36,220 bases of DNA, taken from NCBI RefSeq assembly GCF_001045675.1, contig NZ_LEKT01000027.1, positions 1 to 36,220 of the forward strand, given 5' to 3'. The position numbers and the translations under genes are program-made. Below the pieces are notes generated by a model, which was given only the letters and a program-made list of their open reading frames with translations, searched no databases and had not been told where the DNA came from. Position 1 is the first letter of the stretch, and each line of letters begins with the position of its first letter. Of this stretch, positions 16,846-25,924 are shown piece after piece. This DNA comes from Megasphaera cerevisiae DSM 20462 (lineage in GTDB: Bacteria > Bacillota > Negativicutes > Veillonellales > Megasphaeraceae).

Positions 16846-17795
16846 TGATTATGAATTGTTCATCCCAAGAGGTGTGCCGTGTTCTGCAGCAGTACGATCA
16901 TATACTGCTGACGGCACATGTCAGCCCTGATGGAGACGCGATCGGGAGCCTGCTGGCTCTCGGCTATTGGCTTACACAGGAAGGAAGACAGGCAGTTATG
17001 GTCATTGACGACGATATTGACGATAAGTTTTCCTTTTTGGAGGGTATTGATCAGATCAGAAAGCCGGCTGATATTGTTACCGATGCTTCTTGGCTTACGG
17101 TTATTTTGGATGCGACCTCGCCGAACCGGACAGGTGGTGTGACTGACCTCATAAAAGGTAAAATCCTCAATATTGATCACCATATTTCCAATGACCATTT
17201 TGCTGATTGGGAATATATTCGTCCAGATTTTGCCGCGACCGGCGAAATTCTGACGGATCTGTTTACCGGCTGGAAGGCTTCTATATCGCCAGCTATGGCG
17301 GACGCATTATATATGGCCGTTGCTACGGATTGCGGCTTTTTCAAATTTAGCAATACGACAGGGAATACGCTGCGTATGGCAGCCGTCCTTGTTGACTGCG
17401 GCGCTAGGCCGAACTGCATTTCCGAACATCTGGAAGCGCAGTCGATGGTTAAGCTGCACGCATTATCAGAAGTGCTGCGGCATATTGAGCTTTTTGATGA
17501 TAAGCACGTTGCTGGGATTACCTTTACCCCGGAAGTTCTTAAGTATACAGGAGAACATACGGGAAGCTATATCGATTATGCCCGCAATGTCAAGGGCGTT
17601 GATGTTGCTTTTACGGTAAAGTATATCAGCGCGCAGGAAACACGGGTCAGTCTGCGTTCCAAAACTGTCGATGTCAATGCGATTGCTGCCGTTTTTGGCG
17701 GTGGCGGTCATGTGCGGGCAGCGGGCTGTACCATTTATGAGCCGCTGCTGACAGCAAAAAAAATGGTAGTGAAGGAAATAATAGGACATAAATGA
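16845..17795 (+). CDS. nrnA: DHH/DHHA1 phosphoesterase, NrnA-like
   Basis: Bifunctional oligoribonuclease/phosphatase family enzyme: it degrades nano-RNA and dephosphorylates pAp. The 316 residues hold the DHH domain with HVSPDGDAIGS (metal-binding), ILDATSPNR, the DHH triad at about 111-113 (NIDHHISN) and ATDCGFFKF. The C-terminal DHHA1 domain carries FGGGGHVRAAG. The start is ATG 16845, overlapping the rbfA stop, or ATG 16851 two codons later, with AAGG upstream of both. Its place between rbfA and truB is typical of Clostridia and Negativicutes. Confidence 0.93.
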   Translation: MIMNCSSQEVCRVLQQYDHILLTAHVSPDGDAIGSLLALGYWLTQEGRQAVMVIDDDIDDKFSFLEGIDQIRKPADIVTDASWLTVILDATSPNRTGGVTDLIKGKILNIDHHISNDHFADWEYIRPDFAATGEILTDLFTGWKASISPAMADALYMAVATDCGFFKFSNTTGNTLRMAAVLVDCGARPNCISEHLEAQSMVKLHALSEVLRHIELFDDKHVAGITFTPEVLKYTGEHTGSYIDYARNVKGVDVAFTVKYISAQETRVSLRSKTVDVNAIAAVFGGGGHVRAAGCTIYEPLLTAKKMVVKEIIGHK

Positions 17796-18682
17796 TGAAT
17801 GGAATCGTCAATGTATTAAAACCGACAGGGATGTCGAGCCATGACATCATCGGCCAGCTGCGCCGTATATATGGAATGAAAAAAATAGGCCACGCCGGTA
17901 CGTTGGATCCGCTGGCGGCAGGGGTGCTGCCGGCATATCTCGGGCAAGCTACCCGTCTGATTGAGTACGGCGACAGTGGGATCAAGACGTATCATGCCGA
18001 ATTCGTGCTGGGATTGGCTACCGATACGGAAGACAGTACTGGTAATGTTATAACGTCTGCGCCTGTGCCGGACAGTTTGCAGGAGACGGCGGTAACGGCT
18101 GTGTTGCAGTCTTTTTGTGGTGACAGCGAGCAAATGCCGTCCCGATATTCGGCGATCAACATCAATGGGGTCAAAGCATATAAGCTGGCACGGCAGCATG
18201 CGGACTTTACATTGCCGGGGAGGCGGGTCACAATTCATGAGATCCGCCTTTTGTCGTACGAAAAAGGGCGGGGCCTCATAAAGGTCACTTGTTCTCAGGG
18301 AACCTACATTCGGTCCCTGATACGTGATATAGGAGAAAAACTGGGAACCTATGCCTGCATGACCTATCTTGTCCGCGTGCGGGCCGGTATGTTTGATATT
18401 GATCAGGCGGCCACGCTGGAGGAACTTGAGGAACAACCGCAGGCGTATGTTTTGCCGGCAGATATGGCGATCCGGCATTTGCCGGAAGCTGTATGTACTC
18501 CCGGGCAGTGTGCATTTTTGCTTCAAGGGCGGTTCGTTCCGCTTGCCGGGCATGGATTGACAGAGGGTACGGTGCTGCGAGTTTATAATGAAGACCGAAA
18601 ACTGGTGGGAATTGCCCGTTTTGATAAAGAGCATCACGTCATACGTCCTCATAAGATGTTTGCTGATGTTATTGTGAGGTAA
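17792..18682 (+). CDS. truB: tRNA pseudouridine-55 synthase
   Basis: Forms pseudouridine at position 55 of the T loop of tRNAs. The 296 residues begin NGIVNVLKPTGMSSHDII and hold the catalytic aspartate in GHAGTLDPLAAGVLP (Asp 39). Further family blocks are TYHAEFVLGLATDTEDSTG, PSRYSAININGVKAYKLAR, VTCSQGTYIRSLIRDIG and a C-terminal PUA-like part. ATG 17792 overlaps the nrnA stop (ATGATGA), with a second ATG three bases later; both imply coupled translation. Confidence 0.96.
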   Translation: MMNGIVNVLKPTGMSSHDIIGQLRRIYGMKKIGHAGTLDPLAAGVLPAYLGQATRLIEYGDSGIKTYHAEFVLGLATDTEDSTGNVITSAPVPDSLQETAVTAVLQSFCGDSEQMPSRYSAININGVKAYKLARQHADFTLPGRRVTIHEIRLLSYEKGRGLIKVTCSQGTYIRSLIRDIGEKLGTYACMTYLVRVRAGMFDIDQAATLEELEEQPQAYVLPADMAIRHLPEAVCTPGQCAFLLQGRFVPLAGHGLTEGTVLRVYNEDRKLVGIARFDKEHHVIRPHKMFADVIVR

Positions 18683-18687
18683 TAGCG

Positions 18688-19623
18688 ATGGAAGTGTTTC
18701 ATTCTTTTGAGGAAATAACCGATTATAAAGGCGCCGTTGTCGCTTTAGGGACATTTGACGGTGTACATTTAGGGCATCAGAAGGTCATGCGTACGGCCAT
18801 GGATAAAGCGGCTGAAACCGGCGGCAAATCTGTTGTTATTACCTTTGCCGCGCATCCCTTTTCGGTGCTATGTCCTAAAAAGGAACCAGCCCGTTTGGCA
18901 ACAGTGGAACAAAAGATACGCTATATTGCCGAAGTGGGAATTGACGGCTTGGTTCTTTTACCTATGACGCGCCATCTGATTCAGGAATCGCCGGATACCT
19001 TCTGCAGGCAGATTCTGGATTCTCTTTATCCGTCGGCCGTTGTCGTAGGAGCCAATTTTACCTATGGGGCTAAAGCTGCCGGGAACACAGCTTCATTAAA
19101 ACAATTTATGGATATCTATCATATTCCTGTTATTGGCTTGTCTCTTCTGGAGCGGCCGGGCCGGATGTCGCCGATCAGCAGTACCGTGATCCGCCGCCTT
19201 ATTCATATGGGGCATATGGATAAGGCGGCGGATCTTCTGGGACGCTCGTTTACGCTGGAAGGAACCGTCGTCAAGGGAGATCAGCGCGGCCGCTATATCG
19301 GCTTTCCGACGGCCAATATGTATATTCCCGATAAAATGGCTGTGCCGCCGGACGGTGTGTATATTACAGAAGTCGAATGGGATGGGCGGCTTTTTCCGGC
19401 CATGACAAATATTGGTACCAATCCGACATTTACCAATCAGTACCGCCGCATTGAAACACATATTATCAACTGGCAGGGAGACCTGTACGGAAAGCCAATA
19501 TTTTTGCACTTTAAAAAGCGTCTCCGCCCAGAAATACAGTTTTCCAGCAAGGAGGAACTTACGGCGCAAATGCGCGAAGATAAACGTAAAACTTTAATCT
19601 ATTTTTCAGCCAATAAAAATTGA
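18688..19623 (+). CDS. ribF: bifunctional riboflavin kinase/FAD synthetase
   Basis: Makes FMN from riboflavin, then FAD. The 311 residues comprise an N-terminal FAD synthetase domain (ALGTFDGVHLGHQKVM nucleotide-binding motif, FAAHPFSVLCP, PMTRHLIQESPDTF, SPISSTVIR) and a C-terminal kinase domain (GTVVKGDQRGRYIGFPTANM, PPDGVYITEVEWDG, TNIGTNPTF). The segment GANFTYGAKAAGNT stands where GFDFRFGKGRxGD is usual, a mild divergence. ATG 18688 is six bases past truB. In many Firmicutes rpsO follows, but here the operon ends at ribF. Confidence 0.96.
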   Translation: MEVFHSFEEITDYKGAVVALGTFDGVHLGHQKVMRTAMDKAAETGGKSVVITFAAHPFSVLCPKKEPARLATVEQKIRYIAEVGIDGLVLLPMTRHLIQESPDTFCRQILDSLYPSAVVVGANFTYGAKAAGNTASLKQFMDIYHIPVIGLSLLERPGRMSPISSTVIRRLIHMGHMDKAADLLGRSFTLEGTVVKGDQRGRYIGFPTANMYIPDKMAVPPDGVYITEVEWDGRLFPAMTNIGTNPTFTNQYRRIETHIINWQGDLYGKPIFLHFKKRLRPEIQFSSKEELTAQMREDKRKTLIYFSANKN

Positions 19624-19648
19624 AAAAAAGTAATGTTGATGATATAAT
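19620..19648 (+). promoter_or_regulatory. promoter of the first aminotransferase
   Basis: TTGAAA (19620-19625, overlapping the ribF stop), an exact 17-base spacer and a perfect TATAAT (19643-19648). The leader is about 45 bases. Confidence 0.85.
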
Positions 19649-19698
19649 AAAAGCATAGGGAAACAGGGGAACTTTTATTTTATAAGGAGTGATTGGTG

Positions 19699-20886
19699 AT
19701 GAAGTATTCTGACCTTGCAATGGGTTTGAAAGCCTCGGAAATTCGTGAACTGCTCAAATTGACAACTATGCCGGAGGTAATCTCATTTGCCGGAGGCTTG
19801 CCGGCTCCGGAATTATTCCCACTGGAAGAACTGACAAAGGTCGATGTTGAGATTTTGGCTAAAGAAGGACAGCAGGCCGTGCAGTATGGCACGACAGAAG
19901 GCTATCTGCCTCTTCGGGAAAAAATCGCAGGACGAATGAAAAAGGCGTTTCAGGTCGACTGTAACCCTGATGAAATTGTAGTTACATCTGGTTCACAGCA
20001 GGGGTTGTCCTTGCTGGCACAGATCTTTCTTAATAAAGACGATGTGGTTCTCGTCGAAAGTCCTACCTATTTGGGAGCGATCAATGCGTTTAAATTGTGT
20101 GATCCGAAATTTGTTGAAGTGCCGACAGATGATAAAGGAATCATTCCTGAAGCGCTGGAAAAAATTTTGGCAGAATATGGTGATCGCGTTCGTCTTATGT
20201 ACGTTATTCCTGAATTCCAGAATCCGACAGGCATTACCTGGCCGGTCGAACGGCGCAGGGCATTTATGGATATTATCAACCATTATGATTTTCCAGTCAT
20301 TGAAGATGATCCGTATGGTGAACTTCGGTATGACGGAGATGTCGTTCCGTCACTGAAATCCATGGATGAGAAGGGAAATATCATTTTTCTTGGATCCTTC
20401 TCCAAAATCTTTATGCCGGGTCTCCGCGTCGCATGGATGGTGGCTAATCCCGAAGTAATTGATAAGATCGTAAAATTGAAACAGGCTGTTGACTTGCAAT
20501 CTTCCTCCTTTGCACAGCGGCAGGCATCCTTCTTTATTGATATGTTTGATCTGGATGGCCATGTTGAAAAAATAAAAGATCTTTATGGAAAGCGCCGTAC
20601 GTTGATGTGTGACTCTATGAAAAAATTTTTTCCCGAAGGAATTACTTTTACCTATCCAGAAGGCGGTCTCTTTACATGGGTGACGCTGCCGGAATATATG
20701 GATGCCAAAGAAATCATGCCGAAGGTTCTTGAAAAAAATGTTGCCTATGTTCCAGGCGGCCCATTCTATCCGAACGGCGGCAATGCCAATCACTTCCGCC
20801 TGAACTATTCCAATATGCCGGAAGAACGCATTGTGGAAGGTATTAAACGACTGGGGGATGTATTGACTCAGGAAATAGCAAAATAG
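19699..20886 (+). CDS. PLP-dependent aminotransferase, LysN/2-aminoadipate type (first tandem copy)
   Basis: Fold-type I aminotransferase of the class I/II family closest in motifs to Thermus LysN and other broad-range 2-aminoadipate/branched-chain/aromatic transaminases. The 395 residues contain VISFAGGLPAPELFP, VQYGTTEGYLPLRE, TSGSQQGLSLL, IPEFQNPTGITW, DDPYGEL and the PLP lysine K236 in GSFSKIFMPGLR. Near the end come YVPGGPFYPNGG and FRLNYS. ATG 19699 follows AAGGAG at 19684-19689; a TTG/GTG two codons earlier lacks spacing. No lysine-biosynthesis neighbour is present, so the substrate is open. A near-identical-length paralogue follows with its own promoter. Confidence 0.9.
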   Translation: MKYSDLAMGLKASEIRELLKLTTMPEVISFAGGLPAPELFPLEELTKVDVEILAKEGQQAVQYGTTEGYLPLREKIAGRMKKAFQVDCNPDEIVVTSGSQQGLSLLAQIFLNKDDVVLVESPTYLGAINAFKLCDPKFVEVPTDDKGIIPEALEKILAEYGDRVRLMYVIPEFQNPTGITWPVERRRAFMDIINHYDFPVIEDDPYGELRYDGDVVPSLKSMDEKGNIIFLGSFSKIFMPGLRVAWMVANPEVIDKIVKLKQAVDLQSSSFAQRQASFFIDMFDLDGHVEKIKDLYGKRRTLMCDSMKKFFPEGITFTYPEGGLFTWVTLPEYMDAKEIMPKVLEKNVAYVPGGPFYPNGGNANHFRLNYSNMPEERIVEGIKRLGDVLTQEIAK

Positions 20887-20910
20887 AAAATTATTGTATT
20901 GCCGTAGTTC

Positions 20911-20943
20911 AAAAAGACATATGCGGGCGCATATGTCTTTTTT
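20911..20943 (+). terminator. terminator of the first aminotransferase
   Basis: AAAAAGACATATGC (20911-20924) pairs perfectly with GCATATGTCTTTTT (20929-20942) around GGGC, with a T-run at the end. It is symmetric enough to act in both directions. Confidence 0.9.
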
Positions 20944-20946
20944 GAA

Positions 20947-20975
20947 TTGCATTGCATGCATGTAAGTGCTATAAT
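20947..20975 (+). promoter_or_regulatory. promoter of the second aminotransferase
   Basis: TTGCAT (20947-20952), a 17-base spacer and a perfect TATAAT (20970-20975), directly after the preceding terminator. The second copy is therefore independently transcribed. Confidence 0.8.
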
Positions 20976-21030
20976 ATTTTCACTGGGGAGAAATACAATT
21001 AACCGTAATGGTATGAAGGGGTGTTTTTGT

Positions 21031-22218
21031 ATGACAAGATTTTCAAGCTTTGCTCAGACGCTGAAGGCATCTGATATTGCAGCGTTATTGGCCTTAACGG
21101 AACAGCCGGAGGTTATTTCTTTTGCCGGCGGACTGCCTGCACCGGAATTATTTCCAATTGAGGAAATGAAAAAGGTAGATGAAGCCATTTACAATGAAGA
21201 AGGCCGCAAGGCGGTGCAATACGGCACGACAGAAGGATATGTCCCTCTTCGTGAAGAAATTTGCAGACGGATGAAGGATAAATTCTTTGTGGATTGCAAG
21301 CCTGACGACGTCGTCGTCACGACTGGTTCGCAGCAGGCTTTGTTTATTTTGTCACAGATTCTCGTGGATAAGGATCAGATGATTTTGATGGAAAGCCCGT
21401 CTTACATGGGTGCTATTATGGCATTTAACCCGGTTGGTCCCAAATATACGGAAGTTCCGACGGACGATAAGGGGATTGTTCCTGAAGAATTGGAAAAAAT
21501 CCTGGCAGCTGACGATACGATCCGTATGATTTATGTTATACCTGAATTTCAGAATCCGACGGGCATTACTTGGCCGGTCGAACGACGCAGGGCTTTTATG
21601 GATATTATCAATAAATATGATGTTATTGTATTAGAAGATGATCCGTATGGCGAAATTCGGTATGATATTGAAAAATTACCATCTCTAAAATCGATGGATA
21701 CACAGAATAAGGTCGTATTTCTCGGATCCTTCTCGAAAATTTTCATGCCGGGTCTGCGCCTTGGCTGGATTGTTGCAAATCCGGAAATTATTGATAAATT
21801 TGTCAAATTTAAACAGGCTGTCGATCTGGGTACCTCTACCTTTGGACAGCGTCAGGCCGCGTATTACTGCCGTATGTATGATATGGAAGCCCATATTCAA
21901 AAAATCACGGCCTTGTATGCCAAACGCCGCGATCTTATGTATCAGTCGATGGAAACATATTTCCCGGAAGGCATTACCTTTACGTATCCGCAAGGGGGGT
22001 TGTTTACCTGGGTAACACTGCCGGAACAGCTTGATGCCACGGAATTGATGCCAAAATGTCTGGCTAAAAATGTGGCTTATGTTCCTGGAAATATTTTTTA
22101 CCCGAATGGCGGACACCGGAACCATTTCCGCCTGAACTATTCCAATATGCCGGAAGAACGAATTGTAGAAGGCATTAAGCGGTTGGGTGATGTCCTGAAA
22201 GAAGCATTGGCAAAATAA
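21031..22218 (+). CDS. PLP-dependent aminotransferase, LysN/2-aminoadipate type (second tandem copy)
   Basis: Paralogue of the preceding gene, also 395 residues, and colinear without visible gaps: FAGGLPAPELFP, VQYGTTEGYVPLRE, TTGSQQALFIL, IPEFQNPTGITW, DDPYGEI, PLP lysine K236 in GSFSKIFMPGLR, YVPGNIFYPNGG and FRLNYS. Differences cluster at the N-terminus, around residues 140-150 and 265-285, and at PGG versus PGN near the C-terminus. These parts can line the substrate pocket in such enzymes, so specificity may differ. ATG 21031 is preceded by AAGGGG; an open frame from 20947 would include the promoter and is not used. Tandem duplication followed by divergence is the simplest origin. Confidence 0.9.
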   Translation: MTRFSSFAQTLKASDIAALLALTEQPEVISFAGGLPAPELFPIEEMKKVDEAIYNEEGRKAVQYGTTEGYVPLREEICRRMKDKFFVDCKPDDVVVTTGSQQALFILSQILVDKDQMILMESPSYMGAIMAFNPVGPKYTEVPTDDKGIVPEELEKILAADDTIRMIYVIPEFQNPTGITWPVERRRAFMDIINKYDVIVLEDDPYGEIRYDIEKLPSLKSMDTQNKVVFLGSFSKIFMPGLRLGWIVANPEIIDKFVKFKQAVDLGTSTFGQRQAAYYCRMYDMEAHIQKITALYAKRRDLMYQSMETYFPEGITFTYPQGGLFTWVTLPEQLDATELMPKCLAKNVAYVPGNIFYPNGGHRNHFRLNYSNMPEERIVEGIKRLGDVLKEALAK

Positions 22219-22238
22219 GCGTTACAAAGAAATAACAG

Positions 22239-22266
22239 AGGACATGCTGCAGGCATGTCCTTTTTT
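22239..22266 (+). terminator. terminator of the second aminotransferase
   Basis: AGGACATGC (22239-22247) pairs with GCATGTCCT (22253-22261) around TGCAG, followed by a run of six Ts. Confidence 0.92.
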
Positions 22267-22310
22267 ACTGCCGGCGGCAGCTGTATTTGTTCCGGGAAAG
22301 GTGAGCTATT

Positions 22311-24137
22311 GTGGAACCATTACAAGTATTAAAGCAATATTTTGGATATACCTCCTTCCGGCCAGGGCAGGCCGAGGTGATTCAAACGCTTCTTGAAAAA
22401 CGGGATTGCCTGGCAATCATGCCCACCGGCGCTGGAAAGTCGCTGTGCTTTCAAATACCGGCTCTGTTACTGCCGGGAATTACGCTGATCGTTTCACCGC
22501 TTATATCGCTTATGAAGGATCAAGTCGATTCACTTGTCAATCAGCAGATTCCAGCGACGTATATCAACAGTCAATGCACGTTTGAAGAAGCTAAGCAGCG
22601 CTTTGGCGCTATTCGCGCCGGTCGGGTAAAGCTGGTCTATGTTTCACCAGAACGTCTGCAGAATGAATTTTTTACGTCTTTTATGCAGACGATTCCCGTG
22701 TCTATGCTAGTCATTGATGAAGCGCACTGCGTATCGCAATGGGGACATGATTTCCGGCCCAGCTATCGTGCTGTCAGGGAATGGATACAGGTATTGCCGC
22801 AGCGTCCTGTGATCGGAGCATTTACGGCGACGGCGACGGAAAAAGTAAAAAAAGATATGATGACGCTGCTGGGATTGCAGAAGGAACGTATTTTTATCGG
22901 CGGCTTTGATCGGCCGAACTTGTATTTCCGTGTCGTTTCCAATGGTGATAAAATGGCTTTTGTATTATCCTATCTGGGCCGGCATGCGGATGAAAGCGGC
23001 ATCATTTATGCGGCTACGCGTAAGGAAGTCGACCGTATTTTCATGGAGCTGCGCCGCCGTGGCTGTAAGGTAGGGCGCTACCATGCCGGTATGAGCGACG
23101 AAGACCGGCGCACGACGCAGGAAAAATTTACGTATGACAAGGTGTCTGTCATTGTGGCAACGAACGCTTTTGGCATGGGAATCGATAAAAGCAATGTTCG
23201 ATTTATTATTCATTACCAGATGCCTAAGAATATTGAAAGCTACTATCAGGAAGCCGGCCGGGCCGGCCGAGACGGAGCCCCTGGTGAATGTATTCTTCTT
23301 TTTGGACGGCAGGATATTATGATTCAAAAATATCTCATTGAAATGTCTGTTCATAATCCGGAGCAGCAGGAAAAAGAATTGAGCATGCTAAACCGTATGG
23401 TAGAATATTGCGAGGGCAGGCATTGCTTGCGGCATTATATTTTATCCTATTTTGGTGAACAACCTGAGTGGCAGCGCTGTGAGAAGTGCGGCAACTGCGA
23501 TCAGGAAACGGTGCAGGAAGACAGAACACAAGAGGTGCGCAGTATCTGTCTGTGCGTGGATGAATTGAAAGGCCGGTTCGGCATGACGATGGTCTGCGAT
23601 ATTCTGAAGGGAAGCGGCAGCATTAAAATTAAACGCTACGGATTTCAGCATAATTCTTCTTTCGGCATGCTGGGAGATTTTTCAACCGGAGAGATTCGTG
23701 ATATTGTCCGCGTTGCTATTGAGGACGGGTATTTAGAACAGTCTGAAGGTAAGTATCCGCTGGTTTCTTTAACGGCGGCAGGGCGGGAAGTTTTGTCCGG
23801 TCAGGGACGGGTCATACAGGAACGGGCCGCAGCTGTACTGGAACCGGCTGCAGTTCTGCCGCGGCGGCAGGGTAAGAAGCAGACCGCCTCCTTTGATGAA
23901 GAGGCGCTGCGCCCGCTTTTCGATGTATTGCGGGCTGCCCGGTATGAATTGGCGCAGCAAGAGCATATACCGCCCTTTGTGATTTTTTCAGATGCTACCT
24001 TATGGGAAATGGCGGATCGTAAGCCGGATTCGCTGGAGAAAATGGCAGAAATCAAAGGTGTTGGTAATTTCAAATTGAATAAATATGGAAAACAGTTTAT
24101 ACTAGCCATAGATCAATTTACACATACACAGAGGTGA
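22311..24137 (+). CDS. recQ: ATP-dependent DNA helicase RecQ
   Basis: 3'-5' superfamily 2 helicase for recombination and fork repair. The 608 residues hold the helicase core with Walker A MPTGAGKS (K43), DEAH at 136-139 ([19 protein letters not shown]), [19 protein letters not shown] and [10 protein letters not shown]. The RecQ zinc cysteines follow ([10 protein letters not shown] and CEKCGNC), then a winged-helix RQC and a C-terminal HRDC domain ([22 protein letters not shown]). All parts of a full-length RecQ are present. The start is GTG 22311 with AAGGTGA about 8 bases before. The stop overlaps the ribosome site of thyA. Confidence 0.97.
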   Translation: MEPLQVLKQYFGYTSFRPGQAEVIQTLLEKRDCLAIMPTGAGKSLCFQIPALLLPGITLIVSPLISLMKDQVDSLVNQQIPATYINSQCTFEEAKQRFGAIRAGRVKLVYVSPERLQNEFFTSFMQTIPVSMLVIDEAHCVSQWGHDFRPSYRAVREWIQVLPQRPVIGAFTATATEKVKKDMMTLLGLQKERIFIGGFDRPNLYFRVVSNGDKMAFVLSYLGRHADESGIIYAATRKEVDRIFMELRRRGCKVGRYHAGMSDEDRRTTQEKFTYDKVSVIVATNAFGMGIDKSNVRFIIHYQMPKNIESYYQEAGRAGRDGAPGECILLFGRQDIMIQKYLIEMSVHNPEQQEKELSMLNRMVEYCEGRHCLRHYILSYFGEQPEWQRCEKCGNCDQETVQEDRTQEVRSICLCVDELKGRFGMTMVCDILKGSGSIKIKRYGFQHNSSFGMLGDFSTGEIRDIVRVAIEDGYLEQSEGKYPLVSLTAAGREVLSGQGRVIQERAAAVLEPAAVLPRRQGKKQTASFDEEALRPLFDVLRAARYELAQQEHIPPFVIFSDATLWEMADRKPDSLEKMAEIKGVGNFKLNKYGKQFILAIDQFTHTQR

Positions 24138-24142
24138 TTTTT

Positions 24143-24934
24143 TTGAGTAAGGCAGATACACAGTACCTGGATATAGTTGAAAAAATATTGAAGACAGGCT
24201 ATTTTGCCAATAATCGCACAGGTGTCCGCACCTATAAGCTGCCGCATCAAATAATGCAGTTTGATTTGTCGGAAGAATTTCCTATTCTCACGACGAAATT
24301 TGTTGCCTTTAAGACCGCTGTCAAGGAACTGCTGTGGATCTGGCAGTTGCAAAGCAACGATGTACGGGAATTGCAGAAAATGAACTGCCACGTATGGGAT
24401 GAATGGATGCGTCCGGATGGCACGATTGGCAAAGCTTATGGGTATCAGATACGAAAGTATAAGCAGGTGGATACGCTTTTGAATACCCTGAAGCAGGATC
24501 CGCAGAGCCGGCGAATGATTGTATCCCTTTGGAATATAGAAGACCTGCCCGATATGGCGTTGCAGCCATGTGCGTATCAGACACTTTGGGATGTGGCAGA
24601 TGACCGATTGAACTGCATGCTAGTCCAGCGCAGCGGCGATATGGGCCTGGGTGTGCCTTTTAATATGGCGCAATACGCCGTTTTGGTTCATCTTATTGCA
24701 CAGTCTGTCGGACTCAAGCCGGGACTTTTTACCCACGTCATCAATAACGCTCATATTTACGAAAATCATGTAGAAGCTATGAAGACGCAGCTGGCCCGCC
24801 GCAGTGGTGCGCTGGCAGCTCCTGTGCTTCAGATTAATCCGGATATCCATGATTTTTACGATTTCACAACAGACGATATCCAATTAGATCAATATCAGCA
24901 TTTAGGAAAAATATCCATGGAGGTAGCCGTCTGA
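24143..24934 (+). CDS. thyA: thymidylate synthase
   Basis: Converts dUMP to dTMP using methylene-tetrahydrofolate, producing dihydrofolate. The 263 residues match ThyA length (E. coli 264). Blocks are [51 protein letters not shown], the active cysteine C143 in [31 protein letters not shown] and the dUMP-binding HIYENHVEA. The usual histidine after the cysteine (PCH) is alanine here. I choose the TTG at 24143 because AGAGGTGA (24130-24137) is ideally spaced; the GTG at 24134 lies inside that site. The next gene is folA, which recycles the dihydrofolate. Confidence 0.95.
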   Translation: MSKADTQYLDIVEKILKTGYFANNRTGVRTYKLPHQIMQFDLSEEFPILTTKFVAFKTAVKELLWIWQLQSNDVRELQKMNCHVWDEWMRPDGTIGKAYGYQIRKYKQVDTLLNTLKQDPQSRRMIVSLWNIEDLPDMALQPCAYQTLWDVADDRLNCMLVQRSGDMGLGVPFNMAQYAVLVHLIAQSVGLKPGLFTHVINNAHIYENHVEAMKTQLARRSGALAAPVLQINPDIHDFYDFTTDDIQLDQYQHLGKISMEVAV

Positions 24935-25470
24935 TGATACATATGATTGCCGCTGTTGATCAGGCCGGCGGAATCGGTAGGAATAATCATCTGCTGTGCC
25001 ATCTTTCAGCTGATTTGAAGCACTTTAAAAAGCTGACAATGGGACATGCGATTATTATGGGCCGCAAAACCTTTGAAAGCCTGCCGGGGATACTGCCAGG
25101 GCGCCGGCATATTATTCTGACCCATCAAGAGGGGTATTGTGAAGGCCGGGAGGGGATTTCGGTATATCACTCCATAGATTCGCTGTACAGCTGCCTGGAC
25201 GAGGATCAGGAATATTTTGTTATTGGCGGTGCCTCTTTGTATACCGCGTTTATAGATAAGGCGGATACCTTGTATCTGACGGAAATTGCCGCAACGTTTC
25301 CTGCCGACACTTTTTTTCCAATGGTTGACAAAACACAGTGGTATGCGATGAGTTGTGAAGCCCATGAAGCAGATGAGAAAAACCCGCATGACTTTACGTT
25401 TTATCATTATGTACGGAAAGTCAGCGAGGCATGTGATTCTGAAATTTCTGAAAATTTAAAAGATATCTAA
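24934..25470 (+). CDS. folA: dihydrofolate reductase
   Basis: NADPH-dependent reduction of dihydrofolate to tetrahydrofolate; the trimethoprim target. The 178 residues show MIAAVDQAGGIGRNNHLLCHL, the substrate-binding aspartate in SADLKHFKKLT, IIMGRKTFESLPGILPGRRHI, VIGGASLYTAFI and DTLYLTEI. The C-terminus is about 15 residues longer than a minimal DHFR. ATG 24934 shares a base with the thyA stop (TGATG), so recQ-thyA-folA behaves as a translationally coupled group. Confidence 0.96.
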   Translation: MIHMIAAVDQAGGIGRNNHLLCHLSADLKHFKKLTMGHAIIMGRKTFESLPGILPGRRHIILTHQEGYCEGREGISVYHSIDSLYSCLDEDQEYFVIGGASLYTAFIDKADTLYLTEIAATFPADTFFPMVDKTQWYAMSCEAHEADEKNPHDFTFYHYVRKVSEACDSEISENLKDI

Positions 25471-25493
25471 TAAAAATTCTGATATAAATTCGG

Positions 25494-25522
25494 TTGACAT
25501 TGACGAATTCTTATGATACACT
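25494..25522 (+). promoter_or_regulatory. promoter of the cold-shock protein gene
   Basis: Consensus TTGACA (25494-25499), a 17-base spacer and TACACT (25517-25522). The leader is about 45 bases and ends with AGGAGG at 25560-25565. Confidence 0.9.
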
Positions 25523-25573
25523 AACAAAAGAGCTACAAGATAGCTGGAATTGTTTTTTTAGGAGGATTTTGTT

Positions 25574-25771
25574 ATGCACGGTAAAGTAAAATGGTTTAGC
25601 GCAGAAAAAGGTTATGGCTTTATTGAAAGAGAAGATGGCGGCGATGTATTTGTACATTTTTCAGCTATCCAGGAAGACGGCTTCAAATCCCTGGCAGAAG
25701 GTCAGGAAGTTGAATTCGACATCGTCGATGGTGCTCGTGGACCGCAGGCAGCTAACGTAACTAAAGCTTAA
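25574..25771 (+). CDS. cspA: cold-shock domain protein
   Basis: Single cold-shock domain RNA/ssDNA-binding protein, probably an RNA chaperone, of 65 residues. [17 protein letters not shown] carries RNP1 (KGYGFIE) and DVFVHFSAI carries RNP2; the acidic [21 protein letters not shown] end matches CspA/CspB proteins. It has its own consensus promoter and terminator, so it is monocistronic. The leader is shorter than the long E. coli cspA leader, so a large cold-switching RNA structure is not evident. Confidence 0.96.
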   Translation: MHGKVKWFSAEKGYGFIEREDGGDVFVHFSAIQEDGFKSLAEGQEVEFDIVDGARGPQAANVTKA

Positions 25772-25797
25772 TTTTAGTTATAGTTTATAATGGACCT

Positions 25798-25830
25798 TTT
25801 ACCGGTAACCTAATGGTTACCGGTTTTTTT
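25798..25830 (+). terminator. terminator of the cold-shock protein gene
   Basis: ACCGGTAACC (25801-25810) pairs perfectly with GGTTACCGGT (25815-25824) around TAAT, followed by seven Ts including the last stem base. Confidence 0.95.
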
Positions 25831-25839
25831 CTGTCTCTA

Positions 25840-25868
25840 TTGACAAATAGCATTGGACTTGGTATATT
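25840..25868 (+). promoter_or_regulatory. promoter of the heavy-metal-associated domain gene
   Basis: Consensus TTGACA (25840-25845), a 17-base spacer and TATATT (25863-25868), 56 bases before the ATG. Confidence 0.88.
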
Positions 25869-25877
25869 ATATTTAAA

Positions 25878-25905
25878 ATATGAACAAATGAATAATAGAT
25901 CATAT
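25878..25905 (+). promoter_or_regulatory. candidate metal-responsive operator (ATATGAAC ... GATCATAT), first copy
   Basis: ATATGAAC (25878-25885) and GATCATAT (25898-25905) lie just downstream of the promoter. The outer halves ATATGA and TCATAT are inverted. The same two octamers recur before the ATPase gene. TGAACA-type halves are typical of ArsR/SmtB-CadC/CzrA operators; the regulator itself is not in the window. Confidence 0.4.
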
Positions 25906-25924
25906 GTTGAAGGGAGCCATAGCA

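Noticed and set aside
17816-18754. Minus-strand open frame of 312 codons opposite truB
   Set aside because: truB is certain on the plus strand and the frame spans the truB-ribF junction without signals.
22267-22310. Promoter directly before recQ
   Set aside because: No -35/-10 pair with acceptable spacing is visible between the terminator and the GTG.
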